A stretch of DNA of 57,856 bases, from positions 1-57,856 of the forward strand of contig JALHMT010000031.1 in the NCBI GenBank assembly GCA_022843905.1, given 5' to 3'. The stretch is from Rubrivivax sp. (lineage in GTDB: Bacteria; Pseudomonadota; Gammaproteobacteria; Burkholderiales; Burkholderiaceae_C). The notes under the pieces were generated by a model. That model was not told where the DNA came from, searched no databases, and worked only from the letters and a program-made list of their open reading frames with translations. The translations under genes were made by a program, and so were the position numbers. Shown piece after piece: positions 15,677-26,677 of the stretch. Positions within the stretch are counted from its first letter, which is position 1. Every line of letters starts with the position of its first letter.

Positions 15677-16674
15677 ACCTCATCCCCGTCACCATCCTCA
15701 CCGGCTTCCTGGGCAGCGGCAAGACCACGCTGCTCAACCGCATCCTGAAGGAGCCTCACGGGCACCGCATCGCGGTGATCGAGAACGAGTTCGGCGAGAC
15801 CGGCATCGACAACGAACTGCTGGTGCAGGACTCGGACGAGCAGATCGTCGAGATGAACAACGGCTGCATCTGCTGCACGGTGCGCGGCGACCTCGTCCGC
15901 ATCCTGGGCGAACTGCACGACAAGCGGCAGGCCGGCCAGCTGCAATTCGACCACGTGATCATCGAGACCACCGGCCTGGCCGACCCGGCCCCGGTGGCGC
16001 AGACCTTCTTCGTCGACGACCACATCGCGCAGCGCTACGTGCTGGACGCCATCGTCACCATGGTCGACGCCAGGCACGCGCCCGGGCAGCTGGACGAACA
16101 CCACGAAGCGCAGGAACAGGTCGGCTTCGCCGACCGCATCCTGATCACCAAGACCGACATCACCGGGGCAGAAGACCTGGCCGCGCTGCGTCAGCGGCTG
16201 GTGAACATGAACCCGCGCGCGAAGATCGGCCTGGCCCGGCACGGCGTGTCCTCCATCGAGGATCTGCTCGACATCCGCGGCTTCAAGCTCGACGCCATCC
16301 TGGAGATCGAGCCCGACTTCCTGACCGACGTCGAGCACGAGCACGACGAGGACGTGACCTCGTTCGTCTTCCGCGACAGCCGGCCGCTGGAGCTGGAGCG
16401 CGTGGAAGACTTCCTCAGCGCCGTGGTCAAGGTCTATGGCGCCAGCCTGCTGCGCTACAAGGGCGTGCTCAACATCAAGGGATACGAGCGCCGCGTGGTG
16501 TTCCAGGGGGTGCACATGCTGATGGCATCGGACGCCGGCTCGCCCTGGAAGCGCAGCGAGAAGCGCGAGTCCAGGATGGTCTTCATCGGGCGCGGCATGC
16601 CCCGGGCGCTGTTGCTGGACGGCCTTGCGCAGTGTGCGGTCGGCAGCAAGGCCGCCGACCCCCGGGCAGCCTGA
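15673..16674 (+). CDS. COG0523/CobW-family GTPase, zinc-linked metallochaperone
   Basis: 333 residues. Walker A GFLGSGKT (11-18), the family-defining metal motif CICC (C65, C67, C68) and guanine-recognition TKTD are all present. The C-terminal CobW_C domain is complete. A His/Asp/Glu run VEHEHDEDV connects the two domains and may bind metal. As last gene of a Zur-controlled operon it belongs with the zinc subclass (ZNG1/ZigA/YeiR-like), which deliver zinc to enzymes during starvation. The exact client is not known. Confidence 0.87.
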   Translation: MNLIPVTILTGFLGSGKTTLLNRILKEPHGHRIAVIENEFGETGIDNELLVQDSDEQIVEMNNGCICCTVRGDLVRILGELHDKRQAGQLQFDHVIIETTGLADPAPVAQTFFVDDHIAQRYVLDAIVTMVDARHAPGQLDEHHEAQEQVGFADRILITKTDITGAEDLAALRQRLVNMNPRAKIGLARHGVSSIEDLLDIRGFKLDAILEIEPDFLTDVEHEHDEDVTSFVFRDSRPLELERVEDFLSAVVKVYGASLLRYKGVLNIKGYERRVVFQGVHMLMASDAGSPWKRSEKRESRMVFIGRGMPRALLLDGLAQCAVGSKAADPRAA

Positions 16675-16812
16675 GCGACCTTCCGGGCCCGGGCGGTCGC
16701 TTCCCGGTCACGCCAGGGCGGGCGCGCCAGCCTGCAGCCTCAGCCATGCCCCCATGTCGAAGAAGGCAACGTCGGTGCTATGGTGCCGGTCCCGCGTTGA
16801 ACCGACCTGCCT

Positions 16813-17406
16813 ATGAAATTCAAGATGGCGAAGAATTCGCTGTTCGCGATCCTGCTGCGCTCGCCGTGGTGGATCAGCGTGCTGATCGGCACCCTGCTGG
16901 GCCTGGTCGGTGCGGCCTTGCTGGGCGACGAGCTGCGTGTGGTCGGTGCGCTGGCGGGGTTTCCCTTCCTGGTGATCGGCGCCCTGGCCGCGCGCTCGCA
17001 ATGGCACCTGCCGAACGCGAGCCGCGTGGCCCAGACCCAGCAGGCGGTGTCCGCCATGGCCTGGCCGGCCTTCCAGGCGCTGCTCGAGCAGGCGTTCCGG
17101 CGCGACGGCTACGAGGTGCAGCGCGGCAAGTCGCCCGCGGTCGACTTCGAACTCGAGCGCGGAGGCCGTCGCATGCTCGTCAGTGCACGGCGCTGGAAGT
17201 CGGCCCGCACGGGCCTGGAGGTGCTGCGGGCCCTGCAGGACGCGCGCGAGGCCGGCGAGGCGACCGACGCCCTGCACATCGGCCTGGGGGAGGTGAGCGA
17301 AAACGCGCGCGACTACGCCATCGCCCAGGGCATCAAGCTCTGGGGCGTGGCCGAACTGGCCGTGGCCCTGCGTCAGTTGCCGCTGGCAGCGCCAACGGTG
17401 CGCTGA
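16813..17406 (+). CDS. Membrane-anchored Mrr-like (restriction endonuclease-fold) protein
   Basis: 197 residues. Two hydrophobic segments at about 14-36 and 42-62 are followed by a soluble domain. Residues 75-175 resemble the Mrr/DUF2034 type: AFQALLEQAFRRDGYEV, then DFELERGGRRMLVSARRWKS and the final AIAQGIKLWGVAEL. In the family the usual nuclease core is D-(x)n-Q/ExK. Here the equivalent is D-F-E-L and VSARRWK, so the Gln/Glu of QxK is replaced. Nuclease activity is doubtful. Homologous genes are common in Burkholderiales near housekeeping loci; the function is unknown to me. Confidence 0.55.
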   Translation: MKFKMAKNSLFAILLRSPWWISVLIGTLLGLVGAALLGDELRVVGALAGFPFLVIGALAARSQWHLPNASRVAQTQQAVSAMAWPAFQALLEQAFRRDGYEVQRGKSPAVDFELERGGRRMLVSARRWKSARTGLEVLRALQDAREAGEATDALHIGLGEVSENARDYAIAQGIKLWGVAELAVALRQLPLAAPTVR

Positions 17407-17477
17407 GGCGTCCTGGGCTCCGATGCAGCCCCTGCGTCAGGGCGGCTAGACTGCCCCCATCACGCGGAAGAACGCCC

Positions 17478-17906
17478 ATGTACCTCAGTGCCCTGCTCCT
17501 GATCATCGTCCTGCTGCTGCTGGCCGGCCTGGCCGTCATGAACTGGCCCGTCTTCGTGACACCGACGGCGATGTGGCTGGGCTTCGCCGAGTTCCAGGTG
17601 CCGCTGGGCCTGCTGCTGCTGGCGGTGATCGGGCTGGTGTGCGGCCTGTTCCTCGTCATCATCCTGCTGCAGCAGGCGGGGGTCATCCTGGAGACGCGTC
17701 GCACGTCCAAGGAGCTGAAGGCGCAGCGCGAACTGGCCGACAAGGCCGAGGTCTCGCGCTTCACCGAGCTGCGCGCCTTCATCGAAGCCGAGATGAAGCG
17801 GCTGGCCCAGCATGGCGAGGAGCAGACCCGTTCGCTCACCGCCTACGTCGGCGAGGTCGAGGACAAGCTCGACCGCATGCTGCCGCCGGCACCGCCCCGG
17901 CCCTGA
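17478..17906 (+). CDS. LapA-like inner-membrane protein with coiled-coil tail
   Basis: 142 residues. Two transmembrane helices (residues 2-24 and 43-67) precede a charged, helical, probably coiled-coil cytoplasmic tail (ETRRTSKELKAQRELADKAE onward). The layout matches LapA-domain (DUF1049-like) proteins. It is convergent with the MscS-related gene, 3 bp from its stop. The start is the first ATG after the upstream stop. No signal peptide cleavage site is seen. Confidence 0.55.
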   Translation: MYLSALLLIIVLLLLAGLAVMNWPVFVTPTAMWLGFAEFQVPLGLLLLAVIGLVCGLFLVIILLQQAGVILETRRTSKELKAQRELADKAEVSRFTELRAFIEAEMKRLAQHGEEQTRSLTAYVGEVEDKLDRMLPPAPPRP

Positions 17907-17909
17907 GGC

Positions 17910-18581
17910 TCACTTCTCGCGTCGCGGAAACCAGCGCTCCAGCAGCGCCGCGGCGCGGTCGCGGCCGCCGATGCCGAAGGCCAGCGCCAGGCCCAGCACC
18001 ACGCCGGTGAGCAGGATCAGGAAGGTCTGCTGCACCAGGCCGCCGCCGATGTCGAGGTGGTCGATGGAGATCAGCAGCACGAAGACCACGATGCCGTACT
18101 GGGCGATGCGTGCCAGCAGTTCGGCGTCGCCTATGCCTTCGCTGCGGCACCAGGTGCGCACCGACTGGCCGATGAAGCGCGCGAAATAGAGGCCGAACAC
18201 CAGCACCAGCAAGGCCACCAGCAGCCGCGGCAGGAACAGCAGCACCAGACTGAGCAGCTCGGTGACCTGCGTCAGGCCCAGGCCGTTGAAGGCCACGATC
18301 AGCGCGCCGGTCAGCACCGCCCAGAACAGGATCAGTCCGATCAGGTCGACCGTGTCGCGCCGCGTGCCGCCTTGCTGCAGGAAGGCGTCGAGGCCGGCAC
18401 GTTCGGTCAGCACGTGGAAGTTGAAGGCGCGCAAGGCCTTCACCGCGCCGAAGCGCAGGCCCTTGGCCAGCAGCCAGCCCGCCACCAGCAGGGCCAGCGC
18501 CACGCCCAGGCGCGGCAGGTAGGCGGCCACCTGCACGAGAAAGGCGCGCAGCGGTTCGATGGCGATGTTGACGGTGTCCAT
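17910..18581 (-). CDS. MscS-related transmembrane protein (conserved TM helix repeats)
   Basis: 223 residues with four or five membrane helices. The repeated motif LLVAGWLLAKGLRFGAVKAL and LVALLVLVFGLYFARFIGQSV is that of the conserved-TM-helix family found ahead of mechanosensitive channel domains. The final part LGLALAFGIGGRDRAAALLERW is the hallmark end of the MscS pore helix. There is no cytoplasmic beta domain, so it is a minimal member. It starts 15 bp after the stop of the treS-mak gene and is probably cotranscribed with it, which suggests an osmotic-stress theme. Confidence 0.7.
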   Translation of the reverse strand: MDTVNIAIEPLRAFLVQVAAYLPRLGVALALLVAGWLLAKGLRFGAVKALRAFNFHVLTERAGLDAFLQQGGTRRDTVDLIGLILFWAVLTGALIVAFNGLGLTQVTELLSLVLLFLPRLLVALLVLVFGLYFARFIGQSVRTWCRSEGIGDAELLARIAQYGIVVFVLLISIDHLDIGGGLVQQTFLILLTGVVLGLALAFGIGGRDRAAALLERWFPRREK

Positions 18582-18596
18582 GGGATCTCCTTGCTG

Positions 18597-21962
<3,366 letters not shown>

Positions 21963-21978
21963 GCCATCCTTTCCGATC

Positions 21979-22019
21979 CTCGAAACGAGCGCGGGGGCAC
22001 AGGCCCCCGCAGCTTCGAG
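21979..22019 (-). terminator. Strong hairpin between the chemoreceptor and treS genes
   Basis: Perfect 8-bp GC stem GCGGGGGC / GCCCCCGC (21991-21998 and 22003-22010) with tetraloop ACAG, flanked by outer arms CTCGAA and TTCGAG. On the minus strand it lies after the chemoreceptor stop (22076) and 16 bp before the treS start (21962). No T tract follows, so it may be a terminator or an mRNA leader structure of treS. Confidence 0.5.
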
Positions 22020-22075
22020 TCAAAATCACCGGAATTGGTTCAGCGCCAGGCGTTGACGCGCCGCTGGCGGCGGGC

Positions 22076-23800
22076 TCAGAAGCGTTCCCAGTCGTCACCG
22101 GCGCTGCTGGTCGCCAGCACGCGGGCGGGTTCCCGGCGGGCAGCTGCGGCCGGCTTCGACGTCGGTCGCGGCGCCGCGGCCGGGCGCACCGGGGTGATGG
22201 TCGGCGGCGGGTCGGCAAGATGATGTGCCGGTCCCTGGGACAGGCGGAACACCGAGACGATCTGCACCAGCTGCTGGGCCTGCTGCTTCAGGCTCTCGGC
22301 GGCGGCAGCACTCTCTTCGACCAGGGCCGCGTTCTGCTGCGTCACCTGGTCCATCTGGCTCACCGCCTCGCCCACCTGCGACACGCCCGTGCTCTGCTGC
22401 AGGCTGGCCGCGCTGATCTCGGCCATGATGTCGGTCACGCGCTTGATCGAGCCCACCACCTCGCGCATCGTCTCGCCCGCCTGGTCGACCTGGGCCGTGC
22501 CGACCTCGACGCGCTCGACGCTGGCATGGATCAGGCTCTTGATCTCGCGCGCCGCTTCGGCAGAGCGGCTGGCCAGGCTGCGCACCTCGCTGGCCACCAC
22601 GGCGAAGCCGCGGCCCTGCTCGCCGGCGCGGGCCGCCTCCACCGCGGCGTTGAGCGCCAGGATGTTGGTCTGGAAGGCGATGCCGTCGATGACGCCGATG
22701 ATGTCGGCGATCTTCTTGCTGCTGTGGTTGATGGCCTTCATGGTCTCGACCACCTGGCCCACCACCTCGCCGCCCTTCACCGCCACGGCGCTGGCGCTGC
22801 GGGCCAGCTGGTTGCCCTGCTGGGCGTTGTCGGCGTTGTGCTTGACGGTGGCGCCGAGTTGTTCCATCGAGGCCGCCGTCTCTTGCAGCGACGAGGCCTG
22901 TTCCTCGGTGCGCTGGCTCAGGTCGTGGTTGCCCTGGGCGATCTGTGCCGAGGCGGTGGCCACGCTCTCGGAGTTGGCGCGCACCTGTGACACCACCTGT
23001 GCCAGCGAGTCCTGCATCAGCTTCAGCGCCGCCATCACACTGGTGTTGTCGCCCTCGCGAAGCCGGATCGGGTGGGTCAGGTCGCCGCCGGCCACGCCCT
23101 GGGCCACGGCGGCGGCGTCCGACGGCTCGCCGCCGAGCTGCCGGGTCAGGCTGCGTGCCAGCCCCAGGCCGATGCCCACGCCCAGCACCATGGCGCCGGC
23201 CACCAGCAACAGCATGAGGCTGCGGCTTTCCTGGAAGATCACGGTCGTGCGTTGCGAGGCCTCCTTGGCATTCTCTTCCTTGAGCCGGGACAGGTCGCTC
23301 ATCCGGTCGTCCAGCGTGCCGACGGTCTTCGCGAAGTCGCCGAACAGATGGCCGGTCAGTGACAGGCGCTGATCGAGTTCGGACTCGGCGATGCGAGCGT
23401 GCAGCACCTTGCCCTGGCGCGTGAAGTCCTCCCAGACGCGGTTGATCTCCGCGAAGTGGGACTTGCCCGCCTCGCTGGAGAACATCGGCTGGGCCTTGTC
23501 GAGGTCGCTGCGCATGCGCGCCAGGGCGGCGTCGGCGCGAGCGAGAGAGCGGTCTCTGTCGACGGCCGTCGAGGCCAGGATGGCGTCGCGCCGGTCGCGG
23601 CCGGCGTACAGCAGGCTGATGTTGGCTTCCTTCACCAGCGACAGCGCGGTCAGCTCGCGCTTGTAGAGCAGGTCGGCTTCGTCGTTGAGCAGGCTCATGT
23701 TGCGGATGCCGACGCCGCTGACCACGGCGCCGATCAGGCACACGAACACGAAGGCGGCGGTCAGCTTGCTGGACAGCTTGAGGTTGGCGAGGATGGGCAT
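22076..23800 (-). CDS. Methyl-accepting chemotaxis protein (Tsr/Tar-like, with CheR-tether-like tail)
   Basis: 574 residues. TM1 at about 11-33, a periplasmic four-helix-type sensor to about 185, TM2 at 190-212, HAMP, then the signalling domain with the highly conserved tip EQGRGFAVVASEVRSLASRSAEAAREIK. The C-terminus ends GDDWERF, close to the NWETF pentapeptide that tethers CheR/CheB, after a Pro/Ala-rich flexible linker. I chose ATG 23800; the longer open frame upstream crosses intergenic sequence with palindromes. No che genes are near, so it is a scattered receptor. The ligand is unknown. Confidence 0.88.
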   Translation of the reverse strand: MPILANLKLSSKLTAAFVFVCLIGAVVSGVGIRNMSLLNDEADLLYKRELTALSLVKEANISLLYAGRDRRDAILASTAVDRDRSLARADAALARMRSDLDKAQPMFSSEAGKSHFAEINRVWEDFTRQGKVLHARIAESELDQRLSLTGHLFGDFAKTVGTLDDRMSDLSRLKEENAKEASQRTTVIFQESRSLMLLLVAGAMVLGVGIGLGLARSLTRQLGGEPSDAAAVAQGVAGGDLTHPIRLREGDNTSVMAALKLMQDSLAQVVSQVRANSESVATASAQIAQGNHDLSQRTEEQASSLQETAASMEQLGATVKHNADNAQQGNQLARSASAVAVKGGEVVGQVVETMKAINHSSKKIADIIGVIDGIAFQTNILALNAAVEAARAGEQGRGFAVVASEVRSLASRSAEAAREIKSLIHASVERVEVGTAQVDQAGETMREVVGSIKRVTDIMAEISAASLQQSTGVSQVGEAVSQMDQVTQQNAALVEESAAAAESLKQQAQQLVQIVSVFRLSQGPAHHLADPPPTITPVRPAAAPRPTSKPAAAARREPARVLATSSAGDDWERF

Positions 23801-24189
23801 GGAGGCTCTGGGGTTGCAAGGCTGACGACGGTGCACGCACCGGCCTGCCCCTCCTATCGGCCCCGGGTGGGGGCTGCTGGATGGCCGGCCGCGAAACCCT
23901 AGGGTTGCCCCTGAAGAGGGGCGCCGCAACGGCCTCGAGGCCCGTTCGAAACGACGCCGGGTCGACCTGCCTCCCGCACAACCGGGGCGGGTGCGCAGTT
24001 GTGCTCCCCATGGCTGCCTATTGATCCGCGTCAGCCTGGCCCCTGGCGCCACTTGAAATCGCCGTCGGATCGGAGCAGATTGTCGGTCTCGAAGCGCGTG
24101 CCGCGGTGTGCCTTCTCTGGCGAAGGCTTCGCCGGTGGCGCGTTGCCGGGCTGTGCCCGGTTCGTTGTGGACGACCCTGGAGGACGAGC
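23801..24189. other. Gene-less divergent region with two palindromes
   Basis: 389 bp between the chemoreceptor (minus) and hsp20 (plus) starts. It holds a perfect 12-bp palindrome AACCCTAGGGTT (23895-23906) immediately followed by a hairpin GCCCCT-GAAG-AGGGGC (23907-23922). No convincing ORF or sigma-32 promoter was identified. The palindrome may be an operator for one of the two genes. Confidence 0.5.
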
Positions 24190-24693
24190 ATGAGACTGGA
24201 CGACATCCGCCATGGCGTGGGCAGCCTGTGGGACTCGCTGGCAGAAGGCTGGGACCGGCTGCGCCACTCGGCCGGTGCCCTGACCCGCTACCGGCCGCCG
24301 CACGGCGCAGACCTGCCTGCGCCGGAACAGATCGACGACCCGAGCTTCGTGCCGGCCAGCAGCTGGGCGATGCTGGGCGGCGAGATCTTCGAGGACGAGC
24401 ACCGCATCGTGGTGCGGCTGGAAGCACCCGGCATGCACAAGGGCGACTTCGACATCGAGGTGGTCGACGACGCGCTCATCGTGCGCGGCGAGAAGCGCTT
24501 CGAGCGTGAGGTCGGCGAAGGCCGCTGGCGCATGCTGCAGTGCGCCTACGGCAGCTTCATGCGTGCCGTGCCGTTGCCGGCGCCTGTGCATCCGGAGCGC
24601 GCGAGTGCCACCTACCGGAACGGCGTGCTGAAGGTCGAGCTGCCCAAGCTGGAGCCCCGTGCACCCGAGGTGCGCCGCGTCACGGTGAGCTGA
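24190..24693 (+). CDS. Hsp20/alpha-crystallin family small heat-shock protein
   Basis: 167 residues. The N-terminal arm is 1-55. The alpha-crystallin domain (60-160) has EDEHRIVVRLEAPGMHKGDFDIEVVDDALIVRGEKR and the strand NGVLKVELPK (A-x-x-x-G-V-L motif, here SATYRNGVLKVELPK). The C-terminal I/V-x-I/V tail is replaced by VRRVTVS. The start at 24190 has GGAGGACG just upstream; upstream in-frame ATG 24106 was rejected. Its role is ATP-independent holding of unfolded proteins. The sequence is longer at the N-terminus than E. coli IbpA. Confidence 0.88.
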   Translation: MRLDDIRHGVGSLWDSLAEGWDRLRHSAGALTRYRPPHGADLPAPEQIDDPSFVPASSWAMLGGEIFEDEHRIVVRLEAPGMHKGDFDIEVVDDALIVRGEKRFEREVGEGRWRMLQCAYGSFMRAVPLPAPVHPERASATYRNGVLKVELPKLEPRAPEVRRVTVS

Positions 24694-24777
24694 GGCAGGA
24701 CGGGGCGCAGCGACGCCCGCTTCCCGGCTAGCATCCACCCCGGCGCAGATTCCTGCAGCGCCGAGGAAAGGATCCCC

Positions 24778-25005
24778 ATGCGCGTGCTGCTTTCCGTGGC
24801 CGGCCTGCTCATCGTCTTGTTCACCGTGATGCAGCTCGTGAAGACGCAGCTGGGCGGGCTGTCGTCGCTGTCGGGTGCATCGCCGCAGGGTGCCTCTGCT
24901 GCAGGTGCTGCGGCCACGCCGCGCGATGTGTCGCGCGACATCGCCGGCCAGATCTCGGGGGCCATGCAGGCCGGCGCGGCGGCGCGTGCCTCGGAGCCGG
25001 AATGA
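24778..25005 (+). CDS. Small single-pass membrane protein upstream of tadA
   Basis: 75 residues. One hydrophobic helix at residues 3-22 (VLLSVAGLLIVLFTVMQLVK), then an Ala/Ser/Gly-rich tail with PRDVSRDIAGQISGAMQ. Its stop overlaps the tadA start as ATGA, and GGAAAGGA lies about 6 bp upstream of its ATG. The overlap supports translation. I do not recognise the family; similar short proteins precede tadA in some related genomes in my memory, but this is not verified. Confidence 0.55.
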   Translation: MRVLLSVAGLLIVLFTVMQLVKTQLGGLSSLSGASPQGASAAGAAATPRDVSRDIAGQISGAMQAGAAARASEPE

Positions 25006-25595
25006 CGGCCTGGACCTCGCAGGACGAAGCGGCGATGCGCATCGCCCTGGACCAGGCGCAGAACGCCTGGCTGGTAGGCGAGGTGCCCGTGGGCGCCGTC
25101 ATCGTGCGCCACACCGACAACGGCATGCAGGTGATCGCCACCGGCTACAACCGGCCCATCACCACGCACGACCCGACCGCTCACGCCGAGGTCGTGGCCC
25201 TGCGTCACGCCGCCACGCTGCTCGAGAACTACCGCCTGCCCGACTGCGAGCTCTTCGTCACCCTGGAGCCCTGTGCGATGTGTGCGATGGCGCTGATGCA
25301 CGCGCGCTTTCGCCGCGTGGTGTTCGGCGCCAGCGACCCCAAGACGGGGGCCTGCGGCTCCATCGTGAACCTGTTCGGCGAACCTCGCCTGAACCACCAC
25401 ACCACGGTGCAGGGCGGCCTGCTGGCCGACGAATGCGGGCAGATGCTGCGCGGCTTCTTCGCCGAGCGCCGCGCCGTGCAGCGTGCCGAAGCCCGCGGCG
25501 CGGTGCCGGACCCGGCCCCCTCCGCCGCCGAGGCGGGCGAAACCATCCCCACCGGTGAAGTGCAGGAACTGGGCGAACTGCCGCCGGCCGATTGA
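25002..25595 (+). CDS. tadA: tRNA-specific adenosine deaminase
   Basis: 197 residues. It converts A34 to inosine in tRNA-Arg(ACG). Zinc and catalytic residues are visible: H61-A-E63 (catalytic Glu) and P90-C91-A-M-C94. The segment KTGACGSIVNLF and the NHHTTVQGGLLADECG stretch are classic TadA. About 35 residues at the C-terminus beyond FFAERR are non-conserved, acidic and probably disordered. It is coupled to the small membrane protein gene by a 4-bp overlap and is followed 18 bp later by the LD-carboxypeptidase gene. Confidence 0.92.
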   Translation: MTAWTSQDEAAMRIALDQAQNAWLVGEVPVGAVIVRHTDNGMQVIATGYNRPITTHDPTAHAEVVALRHAATLLENYRLPDCELFVTLEPCAMCAMALMHARFRRVVFGASDPKTGACGSIVNLFGEPRLNHHTTVQGGLLADECGQMLRGFFAERRAVQRAEARGAVPDPAPSAAEAGETIPTGEVQELGELPPAD

Positions 25596-25613
25596 TCGAT
25601 CCCAAAGGACCGG

Positions 25614-26513
25614 ATGACCTCACTGACCTTGTTCTCGCCTGCCGGCGTGGTGCCGCAGGCCGCCGGCTTGCGTCTGGCACGCACACGGCTGCAGGCGCTG
25701 GGCTTCGACGTGTCGCTCGATGCTTCCGCGCTGGCCCGGCGCCAGCGCTTCGCGGGTGACGACGTCGCACGGCTGCAGGCGCTGCACCGCGTGGCCAGCG
25801 CCGCGCCCTCGGTGGCCATGGCCTCGCGCGGCGGTTATGGCCTGACGCGACTGCTCGACGGCATCGACTGGAAGCTGCTGGCGCGCAGCGTGGAGCAGGG
25901 CACGCGCTGGGTCGGCTACAGCGACATGACCAGCCTGCAGATGGGTCTGCTGGCCCACGGCGGCGCGCCGAGCTGGGCCGGCCCGATGGCGCTGGACGAC
26001 TTCGGCCGCGCTGACGAGGCCGGCGGCGTCGACGAGGTCACGCGCGACTGTTTCGTCGAGGCCATGGGTGGCGAACTGGAAGCCGTGGGGTTCCGCACCG
26101 AGGCCGGATTCGACGGCCTGTCCGCGCGCGGCCTGCTCTGGGGCGGCAACCTGACGGTGCTGCTGTCGCTGCTGGGCACGCCGCACTGGCCCCGGGTGAA
26201 GGGCGGCATCCTTTTCGTCGAGGACGTCAACGAGCATCCCTACCGCGTCGAGCGCGGCCTGCTTCAGTTGCACCAGGCGGGGGTCCTGAAGGCGCAGAAG
26301 GCGCTGCTCATCGGCGCCGTCAGCGGCTTCAAGCCTTCGCCGCTGGACCGCGGTTACGGTCTCAAGGCCATGGTGGCCAGGGTGCGCGACGCCACGCGCA
26401 CGCCGGTGCTCACCGGCCTGCCTTTCGGCCACGTGCATCCCAAGGTCACCCTGCCCTTGGGGCGCCGCGTGCAGCTGGTGGTGCAGGGACGCGATGCGCT
26501 GATCGGCTGGTAG
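25614..26513 (+). CDS. ldcA: LD-carboxypeptidase (muramoyltetrapeptide carboxypeptidase), S66 family
   Basis: 299 residues. It releases D-Ala from murein tetrapeptides in the recycling pathway. Motifs: SRGGYG at 71-76 (oxyanion/fold turn), nucleophile S103 in GYSDMTS, LLWGGNLTVLLSLLGTP, then FVEDVNEHPYRVER (catalytic Glu region), and the His in GLPFGHVHPKVTLPLG. No signal peptide, so it is cytoplasmic as expected. Probably in one transcript with tadA. Confidence 0.9.
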   Translation: MTSLTLFSPAGVVPQAAGLRLARTRLQALGFDVSLDASALARRQRFAGDDVARLQALHRVASAAPSVAMASRGGYGLTRLLDGIDWKLLARSVEQGTRWVGYSDMTSLQMGLLAHGGAPSWAGPMALDDFGRADEAGGVDEVTRDCFVEAMGGELEAVGFRTEAGFDGLSARGLLWGGNLTVLLSLLGTPHWPRVKGGILFVEDVNEHPYRVERGLLQLHQAGVLKAQKALLIGAVSGFKPSPLDRGYGLKAMVARVRDATRTPVLTGLPFGHVHPKVTLPLGRRVQLVVQGRDALIGW

Positions 26514-26677
26514 CGCTCGTTCAGGCCGCCTGGGCGCGGCCGACCGGGACCCTAGAATGACCCCACGCGCCTTCGGGTCGAACCGGTCAAGAGCCGGGGC
26601 GACCCCAGGCGCGCATGTTGTCTGGCGTCGCGAGGCCGAGCACCCTTTCGGCGGGGCGGCGCAACCCTGGAGGCCGC

